Assembly (NCBI GenBank): GCA_047519745.1 | Contig: JAPVSJ010000059.1 | Span: forward strand, 1 to 50,159 | Length of the DNA: 50,159 bases | Direction: 5' to 3' | Source of the DNA: VRUE01 sp047519745 | GTDB lineage: Bacteria > Actinomycetota > Thermoleophilia > Solirubrobacterales > 70-9 | Shown: piece after piece, positions 26,250-34,856 of the stretch | How the letters are laid out: every line of letters starts with the position of its first letter | Numbering within the stretch: position 1 is the first letter of the stretch | Made by a program: the position numbers and the translations under genes | Notes under the pieces: generated by a model | Told to the model about the DNA's origin: nothing | Database searches by the model: none | The model's input: the letters and a program-made list of their open reading frames with translations, nothing else

Positions 26250-27211
26250 CTGTAACGCTGAACTACGCCATCGGCGACCAGGTCGAAGAGCTTGCGGCGT
26301 TCGGCGTCGAAGCCGGCCGAGCGGAGCCGGCGCTTGCCTTCGGCGACCATCTCCAGCGCCCGTGAGCGAACCTGCCTCAGCGCCCCGCTGGACTCGATCC
26401 GATCGCAGAGTCGCGCCGCGCCATCGGGGTCGAGCGCGCGCAGGTCGACCGAGCCGATCCGCCGGTCCCGCTCGGCGGCGAGAATCAGGGGGAGGGTCAC
26501 GGTGCCATCGAGCAGATCGGTACCCCGGGCCTTTCCGGTCCGCTCCGGCGGCCCCGAGACGTCGAGAACGTCGTCGAGCAGCTGAAAGGCAAGCCCGATC
26601 GCGGCGCCGAAATCACCGAGCGCGTCGTCGTCGCGACCGAGCAGACAGGCGGCTTCGAACAGCGTCGCCGTCTTGAGGCGGCAACGCCGCAGGTAGCGCT
26701 CCTCGCTGACCGAGAGGTCGTAGGCATCGCGGCGCTGGGCGAGCTCGCCGCGGGCGAGCGCGACCGAAGCGCCGGAGAGCAGCTCGATCGAGCGCAGATC
26801 TCCCGCGCCGGCGAGCAGGGCAAACGCCCGCGAGAAGAGCAGGTCCCCGGTTGCGGTGGCACGCTCGCGGCCGGAGGTGGCGGCGACCGTCGGCTTGCCG
26901 CGGCGCAGCGGCGCGGCGTCGAGGACGTCGTCGTGGACCAGCGTCGCCATGTGGATCAGCTCGATCGCCGTCGCCGCGCGGATCGCCTCCTCGCCCGCCT
27001 CCTCGCCAGCGCAGAGCAGAACCAGCATCGGCCGCAAGCGCTTGCCCCCCGCCTCCAGGGTCATCGCCGCATCGGCGGCGAGCGCCTCCCCGTAGCCGGC
27101 TCCCTGCTCGCTCAGCATCTGCTCGACCCGCCCGAGCCGGACCGGCAGCCAGCGGCTAGAGGCGTCGAGGACCGCGGTGACCGGCGGCGGTACCGCCGAG
27201 TGGCGGGTCAC
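26246..27211 (-). CDS. Polyprenyl diphosphate synthase (menaquinone side chain)
   Basis: A trans-isoprenyl diphosphate synthase of 321 residues that condenses IPP units onto an allylic primer. The first aspartate-rich motif is LVHDDVLDA, the second is QLLDDVLDV; GGKRLRPML and the KTATLFEAA segment are also present. The start is a GTG overlapping the menG stop by one base (TAGTG). The open frame continues further upstream but inside menG. Adjacency to the menaquinone methyltransferase and the menaquinol reductase genes points to the prenyl tail of menaquinone. Chain length cannot be fixed by eye. Confidence 0.92.
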   Translation of the reverse strand: MTRHSAVPPPVTAVLDASSRWLPVRLGRVEQMLSEQGAGYGEALAADAAMTLEAGGKRLRPMLVLLCAGEEAGEEAIRAATAIELIHMATLVHDDVLDAAPLRRGKPTVAATSGRERATATGDLLFSRAFALLAGAGDLRSIELLSGASVALARGELAQRRDAYDLSVSEERYLRRCRLKTATLFEAACLLGRDDDALGDFGAAIGLAFQLLDDVLDVSGPPERTGKARGTDLLDGTVTLPLILAAERDRRIGSVDLRALDPDGAARLCDRIESSGALRQVRSRALEMVAEGKRRLRSAGFDAERRKLFDLVADGVVQRYS

Positions 27212-27945
27212 TACTCCCCGGTGCCGGCGACGCCGCTGTGGATCGCCAGGATCCCGCCGGCCGTCAACAGCCAGCGGATCCGCTCGAAGCCCGCCGCATC
27301 CATCTTCGCGGCCAGCCCCTCGGGGCCGGGAAAGCTGTGGACCGACTCGGCGAGATACGAGTAGGCATCCGGATTGGGCGTCAGACGGCCGAGCAGCGGC
27401 ACAATTCGATCGAACCAGAGCGAGTAGAAAGTCGAGAAGGGAGGTCGCGCCGGCTCGGTGAACTCGAGGATGACCAGGCGTCCCCCCGGTTTCAGCACGC
27501 GCGCCATCTCGCTGAGGCCCCTGTCGCGGTCGGCGAAATTGCGCACGCCGAAGCCGACGGTCACCGCATCGAAGCGACCCTCGTCGTAGGGCAGCTCCAG
27601 CGCATCGGCCCACTCGAACCGGACCGGGACCCCGCGATCGGCGGCCTTTTCCCGTGCCAGGTCGAGCATCGGCTCCGAGAAATCGCAGCCGACGACGTGG
27701 CCGCCCGGCGAAACCCGCTCGGCGAGCTCGAAGCTCAGGTCGCCGGTCCCGCAGCAGACGTCCAGAACGGAATCCCCGGGCGCGACCTCAGCCCGGTCGA
27801 CCGCGCGCTGCCTCCAGGAATGGTGGAGGCCGACCGTCATCAAAGAGTTCAGCAGGTCGTAGCGACCGGCAATCCGGTCGAACATCGTCTGAACCTGCTC
27901 AGAGAATTGAGCCGATTCGCGCGAAGGCTGCGTGGTGTCCTTCAT
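27211..27945 (-). CDS. menG: Demethylmenaquinone methyltransferase
   Basis: SAM-dependent C-methyltransferase (UbiE/MenG family) that performs the last step of menaquinone synthesis. The 244-residue protein has FDRIAGRYDLLNSLMT near the start and the SAM-binding motif I, VLDVCCGTGDL. It also has GCDFSEPMLDLAREK, the family motif VTVGFGVRNFADR, and LKPGGRLVILEF. The start ATG is 17 bp after qcrC. It is coupled to the polyprenyl synthase downstream. The same protein could act on ubiquinone precursors, but the Gram-positive-type reductase argues for menaquinone. Confidence 0.95.
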   Translation of the reverse strand: MKDTTQPSRESAQFSEQVQTMFDRIAGRYDLLNSLMTVGLHHSWRQRAVDRAEVAPGDSVLDVCCGTGDLSFELAERVSPGGHVVGCDFSEPMLDLAREKAADRGVPVRFEWADALELPYDEGRFDAVTVGFGVRNFADRDRGLSEMARVLKPGGRLVILEFTEPARPPFSTFYSLWFDRIVPLLGRLTPNPDAYSYLAESVHSFPGPEGLAAKMDAAGFERIRWLLTAGGILAIHSGVAGTGE

Positions 27946-27962
27946 CGGACCCAGTGTGGCAC

Positions 27963-28664
27963 TCAGTTGAGCGAGGAGAGGAAATCTGCGAGCTCGTTCA
28001 GCTTCTTCGGCGGCAGGTCGCGGAAGGAGGGCATGATGCTCGGGCCGATCTCCACCGAGCGGATGATCGCGGCGCGAGGGATGCGGTCGGCGATGTGGGT
28101 CAGTTCGGGGCCCGGCCCGTTGTTGCCGTTCTCGCCGAGCTTGTGACAGGCGAGACAGCCCGATCCGGCGACGACCTCCTTGCCCGCTTCGTACTGGGGC
28201 GCGACCTTCATGTCGATCTCCGTCGGCGACCCGCCGGTGGCGCCGAGGAAGGTCAGGTAGGCCATCGCGGCGATCGTCAGCAGGCCAGCGGTCGTCGCGA
28301 TCGGCCGCTTCGCCGGGTTGCGCTCGGGGCCACGGTCGTAGAACGGCAGGAGGAGGAGCAGGACCATGCAGATGGTCGGGATGATGATCGTCGCGACCGG
28401 GACCAGCTGCGGCGGCTTGATCACGCGCAGAACCTCGAAGAGGAAGAAGAAGTACCACTCGGGGCGCGGCACGTAGCTGGTCGTCGTCGGGTCGGCCTTC
28501 GGCCCCTGCTCTGCGCCGAGCACGATCGACATCGTGATGATCACGCCGACGACGATCAGCATCATCGCCGAGTCCTTCAGCACCGCGTAGGGGAAGAAGG
28601 GCTTGCCCTTCTTCTTCAGCAGCTCGTACTCCTCCAGATATGCCTGCTTGTCGGCGGGCTTCAT
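27963..28664 (-). CDS. qcrC: Menaquinol reductase subunit: cytochrome b subunit IV fused to cytochrome c
   Basis: A 233-residue fusion. The N-terminal part has three helices of cytochrome b subunit IV, with the quinol-site motif PEWY at residues 68-71. The C-terminal part is a c-type cytochrome with CLACH at 170-174 and a probable axial Met at 201 (MPSF). This matches the architecture of Bacillus QcrC. It accepts electrons from the b/Rieske core and passes them to an oxidase or soluble cytochrome. The start overlaps the qcrB stop by four bases. Confidence 0.92.
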   Translation of the reverse strand: MKPADKQAYLEEYELLKKKGKPFFPYAVLKDSAMMLIVVGVIITMSIVLGAEQGPKADPTTTSYVPRPEWYFFFLFEVLRVIKPPQLVPVATIIIPTICMVLLLLLPFYDRGPERNPAKRPIATTAGLLTIAAMAYLTFLGATGGSPTEIDMKVAPQYEAGKEVVAGSGCLACHKLGENGNNGPGPELTHIADRIPRAAIIRSVEIGPSIMPSFRDLPPKKLNELADFLSSLN

Positions 28665-29551
28665 CCGGCGGGCCCCCCGCCGTTGCCCTCGACGCCGGCC
28701 TCGAGCCGGGCGACCGGGGCGGCGGCCTTGGGCTTCTCGGCGCGCAGCCAGGGCGGCGCCGTGGTGCCCAGCTTGACCACGAGGTAGAGGTGGGCGCCGA
28801 TCAGGGCGATGATCGCGCCGGGGACGAGCAGCATGTGGATCGCGTAGAAGCGCGAGAGCGTGGTCGCGCCGAGCTCAGGCCCGGCACGCAGGAAGTCACT
28901 CAGGTACGGGCCGACGATGGGGCCGGTGCCGTTGATGTTGATCCCGACCACCGACGCCCAGAAGGAGCGCTGGTCGAAGGGGAGCAGGTAGCCGGTGAAG
29001 GCCATCGTCATCGTCAGGATCAGGAGCACGACCCCGATCACCCAGTTGAGCTCGCGCGGGTACTTGTAGGCGCCGAAGAAGAAGGTCCTCCCCATGTGGA
29101 GGAAGACGAGGATGACCATCACGCTCGATCCCCACTTGTGCATCCCGTGCACGAACTGACCGAGGAAGACGTCGTTGTTGATGTGCGAGATCGAGGCGTA
29201 GGCCTGGGTGGTCGAGGGCGTGTAGAACATCGCCAGGAAGACGCCCGTCGTCGCCTGCACGACGAAGGCGATCAGCGTCGCGGAGCCGAGCGTGTAGAAC
29301 CAGTTGGTCCCCTTCGGCACCTTGCGGTAGAGCATCCCGGTGAGGAAGCCGGAGGCGGCGGTGCGCTGGTCGACCCAGGCGAGGACGTCGGCGGGCGCGT
29401 CCTTGGCCTGATCGCCGAGCCGCTTCGCGTCGGAGGGTCGCTCGGGCGGGGCCGTCTTCAGGTCGGCCGGAGCGGCGCCCTTGGCGCCGTTGCCCTCGCC
29501 CGGCTTGGCCGGTTTGCGCAGTGGGGCGGGAATCAGCGAGTCGAGGTTCAT
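28661..29551 (-). CDS. qcrB: Menaquinol reductase cytochrome b (b6-type)
   Basis: A 296-residue membrane protein corresponding to the N-terminal four helices of cytochrome b. Paired haem-ligand histidines sit at 138/152 (HGMHKW, LHMGRT) and 239/254 (YAIHML, GAHLYL), with the 14- and 15-residue spacings of the b6 type. About 60 extra N-terminal residues are Pro/Ala/Lys-rich and precede the first amphipathic segment. The subunit IV half is supplied by the next gene. Four-base overlaps with both neighbours show tight coupling. Confidence 0.95.
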   Translation of the reverse strand: MNLDSLIPAPLRKPAKPGEGNGAKGAAPADLKTAPPERPSDAKRLGDQAKDAPADVLAWVDQRTAASGFLTGMLYRKVPKGTNWFYTLGSATLIAFVVQATTGVFLAMFYTPSTTQAYASISHINNDVFLGQFVHGMHKWGSSVMVILVFLHMGRTFFFGAYKYPRELNWVIGVVLLILTMTMAFTGYLLPFDQRSFWASVVGININGTGPIVGPYLSDFLRAGPELGATTLSRFYAIHMLLVPGAIIALIGAHLYLVVKLGTTAPPWLRAEKPKAAAPVARLEAGVEGNGGGPAG

Positions 29552-30231
29552 GGCGGCGGGAAGGTCGAGGGACGCGGCGGGTACAGATATTCCCAGACCC
29601 CGCCGGTGAACTCGCCGGGGTCGCGGGCGCGCACCGGTTCGAGCTGCGAGGTGACGCTGTAGCGGGGGCCGAGCTCGACCTGGCCGTTGCGGATGCGCGT
29701 TTGGAAATGATCGAGCGGGCGCACCGGCGGGCCACCGATCCGCTTTCCCTGGAAGTCGTAGACGCCGCCGTGGCAGGGACAGATGAAGTTGCCCGCCGCC
29801 TCGACGAAGCGCACCGGGCAGCCGAGGTGGGCGCAGCGGTTGGAGACCGCAACGATCGACTTCGGGTCCTCGCCGAGCTGCTTCGAGCCCTTGCGCACGT
29901 AGGCCGTCGTCTTGCCGGCGTCGCCGATCCCCTCGGTTTCGGTGAAGACGACCTGGCGGTAGGTGTCTTCGACGAAGTCTCCGACCGGGCCGACCGCCTC
30001 CCAGCGCTCCTTGCCGCGGTGGAAGATCGGCGCGACCGCGAAGCCGATCGCGGGCAGGACGACCGCGGCGCCGGCGAGGCCGCCGAGCCCCTGGGCGGCG
30101 ATCGTGAAGGCGCGGCGGCGAGTCATCGACTCGCCCTCGAAGTAGCCGGGGGGGTCGGGCTTGGCCCGCTCCGCCGGGCTCGCGCCCTCGGCACCGTTTC
30201 GCTTGTTCGCCTCGTCAGCCATGTTCGCCAC
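29548..30231 (-). CDS. qcrA: Rieske iron-sulfur protein of menaquinol reductase
   Basis: A 227-residue protein. It has a hydrophilic N-terminus, then a twin-arginine type signal anchor (MTRRRAFTIAAQG with a hydrophobic stretch to about residue 70), then the Rieske domain. The [2Fe-2S] ligands are C133, H135, C151 and H154, with C138 and C153 placed for the stabilising disulfide (CAHLGC and CPCHGG). The protein needs folding before export, so it is a probable Tat client, and tatAC lies 4 kb away on the same strand. It is the first gene of the reductase operon. Confidence 0.95.
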   Translation of the reverse strand: MANMADEANKRNGAEGASPAERAKPDPPGYFEGESMTRRRAFTIAAQGLGGLAGAAVVLPAIGFAVAPIFHRGKERWEAVGPVGDFVEDTYRQVVFTETEGIGDAGKTTAYVRKGSKQLGEDPKSIVAVSNRCAHLGCPVRFVEAAGNFICPCHGGVYDFQGKRIGGPPVRPLDHFQTRIRNGQVELGPRYSVTSQLEPVRARDPGEFTGGVWEYLYPPRPSTFPPP

Positions 30232-30346
30232 CTGCAGGGCTGGGCAGTTTATTGGCTCGGCGGCGAGACCGAAGTTGCGGGGGTGGCGACCTGGGCATTT
30301 GTGTACAGAGGATTAACCCCTGTGGCCCTGGGTCTACGCCGAGTGC

Positions 30347-30352
30347 TATAAG
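30347..30352 (+). promoter_or_regulatory. Candidate -10 box of the second MmpL-like gene
   Basis: TATAAG lies eight bases before the GTG start. With no Shine-Dalgarno between them, initiation at or near the GTG (leaderless) is plausible. The 129-bp divergent spacer with qcrA (30232-30360) otherwise shows no obvious operator. Confidence 0.4.
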
Positions 30353-30360
30353 CGCCGAGC

Positions 30361-33300
30361 GTGTTTACTCGCCGCCGGGAGGAGAGGCGGATGCCGCTCT
30401 CGCTGCGGCGTCCAAGGGTCGTGCTCGTCGCGGCTCTGGTCGTGATCGCCGTGCTTGCCGTGCTCGGGCGGGGCGTCGAGGACAACTTGCGGCCGGCTTC
30501 GCTCAGCGTCCCAGGGACCGGCTCCGCCCGCGCCGGCGCGCTCGTTCACCGCTACTTCGGCGACAGCGCCCCCTTCGCGATCCTGCTGCAGGGGCCGCCC
30601 GCCGAGCTCGATCGCCAGGGGCCGGCCTTGATCCGCACGCTGCGCACCGATTCGGCTGTCTCGACCGTCTCCCCCTGGGACAAGGGAAGCGTCGGCAACC
30701 TGCGCCCGAGTCCGCGCAAGGCGCTGATCCTGGTCGACTTCCACGTCAGCGCGGAGGAGGCGGTGAAGAACACCGTCCCCTACCTCAACCGGACGCTCGA
30801 CGAACAGATCAAGCCCCCGGTGCGGGCGGCGCAGAGCGGCTACGCCAGCCTCTCGCGAGCGATCATCGACGAGTCGGTGCGCTCGACCGACCGGGCCGAG
30901 CTGATCGCGATCCCCTTCCTGCTGCTGGTCCTGCTGCTCGTCTTCCGCTCGCCGGTTGCAGCGGCGATACCGCTCGCCTTCGGCGCCGTCGCCGTAATCA
31001 CCTCGCGCGGTGTACTGGCGATCGCCGCCCACTGGGTCGCGATCGACGGCTTCGCCCTGACCGTCTGCTCGATGATGGGCTTAGCCCTGGGGGTCGACTA
31101 CGCCCTCCTGATGGTCTCCCGATTCCGCGAGGAGCTCGAGACCGGGACCCCACCTCTCGAGGCGGCGCGGATGACGCGCCGCACCGCCGGGCGCACGATC
31201 GTCTTCGCCGGCTCGACCCTCTTCCTGGCGATGCTGGTGACGCTCTTCGTGATGCCGGGATCGCTGCTGATCTCACTGGCCGGCACCGCGATTGTCGTCA
31301 CCGCGATCAGCGTCCTCGTCGCCGCGCTCGTCGGACCGGCGCTGCTGGTCGTGACCGGGCACAACGTCAACCGCTGGCGGATCGGCGGCAACGGTGGCGG
31401 CGAGGGCGTGATGACGCTGGTGCGCGGCGCCCTGCGGCGCCCACTCACGGCGACGATCGCGATCGGCGTCATCGTCCTCCTGCTGGCCCTGCCGGTGCTC
31501 GCTCTCAAGACCGGACCGCCGAGCGCCCAGCAACTGCCCTCCTCCAGCCCCGCCCGCCAGGAAGCGGAAATGCTCGCCGATGCGATCGGACCTGGCTGGG
31601 AATCCCCGTTCGTAGTCGTCGCGGTCTCTGAAAAGGGGCCGATCACCGAAGCCGACACCCTCGCCGCGCTGTCTCGCTGGCAGCGGCGGATCGCCGCCGA
31701 CCCCGGCGTGCAGGCTGTCATCGGTCCAGCTCAGATCAGGAAGCAGGTCAAGCCCCTGCAGCAGACGGGTAACGACCTGCTCGCCGGCCGCGGCGAAGCC
31801 GACCCCGAACAGCTGACGACGCTGGGCAAGAACCTCGGCACCGCGGCCAACGGCGTCGGGCAGCTCCGCTCGGGACTCTCCAAGGCGAGTTACGGGGCCG
31901 GGCTGCTCGCCAGTGGAACGGGTCGGGCGGGAGAAGGAGCGAGACAACTCGAAGGCGGGCTCGCGCAACTCGGCACCGAAGCGGGTAAGGCGGTCGGAGC
32001 CATCGACCGCCTCGACAACGGCTCGAAAAGACTGGCCGAGGGGCAGAGGGAAGCGAAGCTCGGCGCCTCCGCGGTCGAATCCGGCGCGAGCACGGTTTTG
32101 AGCAAGGTCAAGGACCACAGCCTGACGCGCGCTCGTGCCCTGCGCGACGAGCTCAGGCGCAGAGCCGCCGCGGACGAAGGCCTCAAGCCGCTGCTCCAGG
32201 AAGCGAACGGGGTCGTCGTGGCCCTCGAAATCGCCCGCAACGAAGCCCAGCAGCTCAGCGGGAAGGCGGCGCAGCTGAACGGGGGCGAGAAGAGGCTGGT
32301 CGAAGGAAGCGTCAAGTTGCACGCGGGCGCCCACGCGCTAAACGAGAAGACTGGGGTCCTGCCAGAAGCCCTCGGCAAGCTCGAAGGCGGCGCCTCGCAG
32401 CTCGCCGACGGCCTGGGCCAGCTGCGCGGCGGCGCCGATTCGCTCGAAGAACACCTCGCGGAAGGTTTCCATCGTTCCCGCCCGCTGCAGAGCAAGCTTC
32501 ACGAAGGTCACGTCGAAGTGTCGGTCAGCGCCCGCAAGGTCAATCGCAAGGTCGACCGTCTGCGGCGCAACTCGCCGGGGATCTTCAATTCCGGCTACTT
32601 CGTCCTCTCCAGCCTGGACGGAGCGCCGGAAAAGGAACGCAAGCGCGTATCCGGCATCGTCGACATCGAAAACGGCGGCCAGGCCGCGCAGATCATCGTC
32701 ATCCCCCGCTACACCTTCAACACCGCCGGCTCGACCGCATTGAACGAACGGCTGAAGAAGGACGCCGGTGGGCTGGCGGCGACGACGGGAGCGGCCACCG
32801 GCGTGACCGGAGCCGCAGCCGAACTGATCGACTTCACCGACGTGATCTCCGAACGGGTGCCGCTGCTGGTCGCGGTGATCACGCTCGCCACCTTCCTGAT
32901 CCTGGTGGTGATCCTGCGGGCGCTGCTGCTCGCCGCGATCGCGGTGACGCTGAACCTGATCACCGTGGCGGTCGCCTTCGGCGTGCTGACCCTGCTCTTC
33001 AACGTCCCCGCGGGCTGGCCGCTCGGCGGCCACACCTACGTCGACGCGATCGGCGCAGTCGGGATCTTCGGCATCGTCTTCGGCCTCTCGATCGACTACG
33101 CCGTGTTCCTGCTGATGCGGATGCGAGAGCACTACGAGAACAGCGGCTCCAGCGAGGAGGCGATCGTCTTCGGCCTCGAGAAGACCGCGCGGGTGATCAC
33201 CGGCGCGGCGGCGATCATGACGGCCGTCTTCGTCGCCTTCGCCGGCGCCGACATCGCCTCGGTCAGCCAGCTCGGCACCGGCCTGACGGTCGCCGTCATC

Positions 33301-33435
33301 CTCGACGCCACTGTGGTGCGGATCGTCCTGCTGCCGGCGCTGATGCTGCTGCTCGGCGATCGGGTCTGGTGGTTGCCGCGGCCGCTGCAGCGAGTTCTGC
33401 CCGAGATCGATCTTCACGGCTCGCGGGCGGGTTAA
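30361..33435 (+). CDS. MmpL-like RND-superfamily transporter, copy 2
   Basis: A 1024-residue paralogue of the transporter at 18913-22233, with the same order of helices and loops. It shares near-identical stretches such as GLALGVDYALLMVSRFREE, FGLSIDYAVFLLMRMRE, ARVITGAAAIM and the C-terminal LMLLLGDRVWWLP. The second loop again holds Gly-rich helical repeats (LLASGTGRAGEGARQLEGGL) but is shorter than in copy 1. A GTG is used as start; an ATG at 30391 (MPLSLRRPRVV) is an alternative. Like copy 1, it is next to a four-Cys secreted protein gene. Export of a lipid or glycolipid is the family expectation. Confidence 0.92.
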   Translation: MFTRRREERRMPLSLRRPRVVLVAALVVIAVLAVLGRGVEDNLRPASLSVPGTGSARAGALVHRYFGDSAPFAILLQGPPAELDRQGPALIRTLRTDSAVSTVSPWDKGSVGNLRPSPRKALILVDFHVSAEEAVKNTVPYLNRTLDEQIKPPVRAAQSGYASLSRAIIDESVRSTDRAELIAIPFLLLVLLLVFRSPVAAAIPLAFGAVAVITSRGVLAIAAHWVAIDGFALTVCSMMGLALGVDYALLMVSRFREELETGTPPLEAARMTRRTAGRTIVFAGSTLFLAMLVTLFVMPGSLLISLAGTAIVVTAISVLVAALVGPALLVVTGHNVNRWRIGGNGGGEGVMTLVRGALRRPLTATIAIGVIVLLLALPVLALKTGPPSAQQLPSSSPARQEAEMLADAIGPGWESPFVVVAVSEKGPITEADTLAALSRWQRRIAADPGVQAVIGPAQIRKQVKPLQQTGNDLLAGRGEADPEQLTTLGKNLGTAANGVGQLRSGLSKASYGAGLLASGTGRAGEGARQLEGGLAQLGTEAGKAVGAIDRLDNGSKRLAEGQREAKLGASAVESGASTVLSKVKDHSLTRARALRDELRRRAAADEGLKPLLQEANGVVVALEIARNEAQQLSGKAAQLNGGEKRLVEGSVKLHAGAHALNEKTGVLPEALGKLEGGASQLADGLGQLRGGADSLEEHLAEGFHRSRPLQSKLHEGHVEVSVSARKVNRKVDRLRRNSPGIFNSGYFVLSSLDGAPEKERKRVSGIVDIENGGQAAQIIVIPRYTFNTAGSTALNERLKKDAGGLAATTGAATGVTGAAAELIDFTDVISERVPLLVAVITLATFLILVVILRALLLAAIAVTLNLITVAVAFGVLTLLFNVPAGWPLGGHTYVDAIGAVGIFGIVFGLSIDYAVFLLMRMREHYENSGSSEEAIVFGLEKTARVITGAAAIMTAVFVAFAGADIASVSQLGTGLTVAVILDATVVRIVLLPALMLLLGDRVWWLPRPLQRVLPEIDLHGSRAG

Positions 33436-33547
33436 CAATGGTGGACGCCCAGGGGACTTGTGTATTTTTGATGGTCGGGTGAGGACGGGGGGCCGGTCAG
33501 CGCTTTGCGCGGCCAGGTCCAATCAGCGTAGACAGGAGGATTCGGAC

Positions 33548-34048
33548 GTGGGAAGCTCAGCAACGATGTCGTCTCTGCTCAAGCTCGGCCTCGCCTTGGT
33601 CGCGGCGCTGCTCGTCGCGGTTCCCGTCGCGCTGGCCGCAACGCCCGCGCAGCAGGAATATGCCGCACAGGTCGAGCCGATCTGCAAGGCCAACTCGGAA
33701 GCGAACTCGCGCATCCTCAAGGGGGTCAAAACCCAGGTACAGAAGGACGAACTGATCCCGGCCGGAAAGCGCTTCATCCAGGCCTCCGGCGTGCTCGGCA
33801 AGACGGTGACGCAGATCGCCAAGGTGCCGCGGCCGGAAGAATACGCGGCGAAGCTCGAAAAATGGATCGGTTACCTGAAGAGCGAGAAGACCTACCTGCA
33901 GCAGATCGGCGTGAAGCTGAAGGCAAAGGACAAGTACCACGCGCAGAAGCTCGCCGTGAAGCTCAACAACAACAACAACAAAGCCAACAACACCGTGATC
34001 ACCTTCCCCTTCAAGGAGTGCCGGATCGACTCCTCGAGGTTCCTCTAG
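33548..34048 (+). CDS. Secreted helical protein between the transporter and four-Cys paralogue 4
   Basis: A 166-residue product starting at GTG, with an excellent ribosome site (AGGAGGA at 33534-33540, seven bases before). The signal peptide core is LLKLGLALVAALLVAVPVAL, with cleavage near ALA-ATP. The mature protein is Lys-rich and mostly helical (EKWIGYLKSEKTYLQQIGVKLK). It contains a run of five asparagines and has two cysteines, PIC near the start and KEC near the end, possibly a disulfide. No known family is recognised. It lies in line between the MmpL-like gene and paralogue 4, so the three may be one unit. Confidence 0.75.
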   Translation: MGSSATMSSLLKLGLALVAALLVAVPVALAATPAQQEYAAQVEPICKANSEANSRILKGVKTQVQKDELIPAGKRFIQASGVLGKTVTQIAKVPRPEEYAAKLEKWIGYLKSEKTYLQQIGVKLKAKDKYHAQKLAVKLNNNNNKANNTVITFPFKECRIDSSRFL

Positions 34049-34063
34049 TGTCGAGACACTGAG

Positions 34064-34843
34064 TTGAGGGTTCTGCGGCTGACCACGCTGGCGCTGCTCG
34101 TCGCGCTCGGCGCGGCCGGCGTCGCGCGGGCCGAGAAGGAAATAAGCGGCAACCTGGTCGTCACATTCGACGGCGGGATAACGCCACGCGCGCTGCCCCG
34201 CACCGGAGCGGCACCGGTCACGGTGGCGGTAAACAGCAGCTTCAGCACCACCGACGGCACCGACCCGCCGCCGCAGCTGCGGCAGATAGCGATCGGCATC
34301 AACAAGGACGGCAAGATCTTCGACCGCGGGCTACCGACCTGCCAGGTGCGCAGGATCCAGCCGGCGACGATCGGCGCGGCTCGGCGAATCTGCGGCGGAG
34401 CGATCGTCGGCAACGGCCATGTCCAGGTCCGGGTCAACCTCGCCAACCAGCCGCCGTTCACCTTCTCGGGCCCGATGCTCGTCTTCCATGCGAAGCGGGC
34501 CGCGGGCCACCGCCGGCTGCTGGCGCAGGTCTACGGGCTCAAGCCCCCCTCGGCCTTCGTGCTCACCTTCAACATCGTCGAAACGAACGACAGCACCTTC
34601 GGCACGGTGATCAAGACGACCCTGCCGAAGCCGGCGCGCCAGTGGGCCTACGTCACCCACTTCGACATGAAGCTGCGGCGGATCTACACCTATAAGGGGC
34701 AAAAGCACAGCTTCATCAGCGCCGCGTGCGCCGCGCCGGACGGCTTCACCGTGATCGTCTACCCCTTCGCCCAGGCGAACTTCGGTTTTGCCGGCGGTAA
34801 GCATGTAACGCCCACCCTTGTGCGCGAATGCGCGGTCAGGTGA
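34064..34843 (+). CDS. Secreted four-cysteine protein, paralogue 4
   Basis: A 259-residue protein starting at a TTG 15 bp after the helical secreted protein. The signal peptide is RVLRLTTLALLVALGAAGVARA. Family landmarks are present: DGGITPRALPRTGAAPV, TTDGTDPPPQL, GLPTC, RRICGGAIVGNG, FISAAC and REC. A longer insertion before the third cysteine distinguishes it from paralogues 2 and 3. The weak TTG start suggests translational coupling to the upstream gene. This is the second place where a family member accompanies an MmpL-like transporter. Confidence 0.8.
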   Translation: MRVLRLTTLALLVALGAAGVARAEKEISGNLVVTFDGGITPRALPRTGAAPVTVAVNSSFSTTDGTDPPPQLRQIAIGINKDGKIFDRGLPTCQVRRIQPATIGAARRICGGAIVGNGHVQVRVNLANQPPFTFSGPMLVFHAKRAAGHRRLLAQVYGLKPPSAFVLTFNIVETNDSTFGTVIKTTLPKPARQWAYVTHFDMKLRRIYTYKGQKHSFISAACAAPDGFTVIVYPFAQANFGFAGGKHVTPTLVRECAVR

Positions 34844-34856
34844 GAGGCGCCCTCAC
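34840..34856. terminator. Hairpin between converging genes
   Basis: GTGAG at 34840-34844 pairs with CTCAC at 34852-34856 around a self-complementary GGCGCC. It spans the stop of paralogue 4 and the stop of the converging small gene. It could act in both directions, but no T-run accompanies it. Confidence 0.4.
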
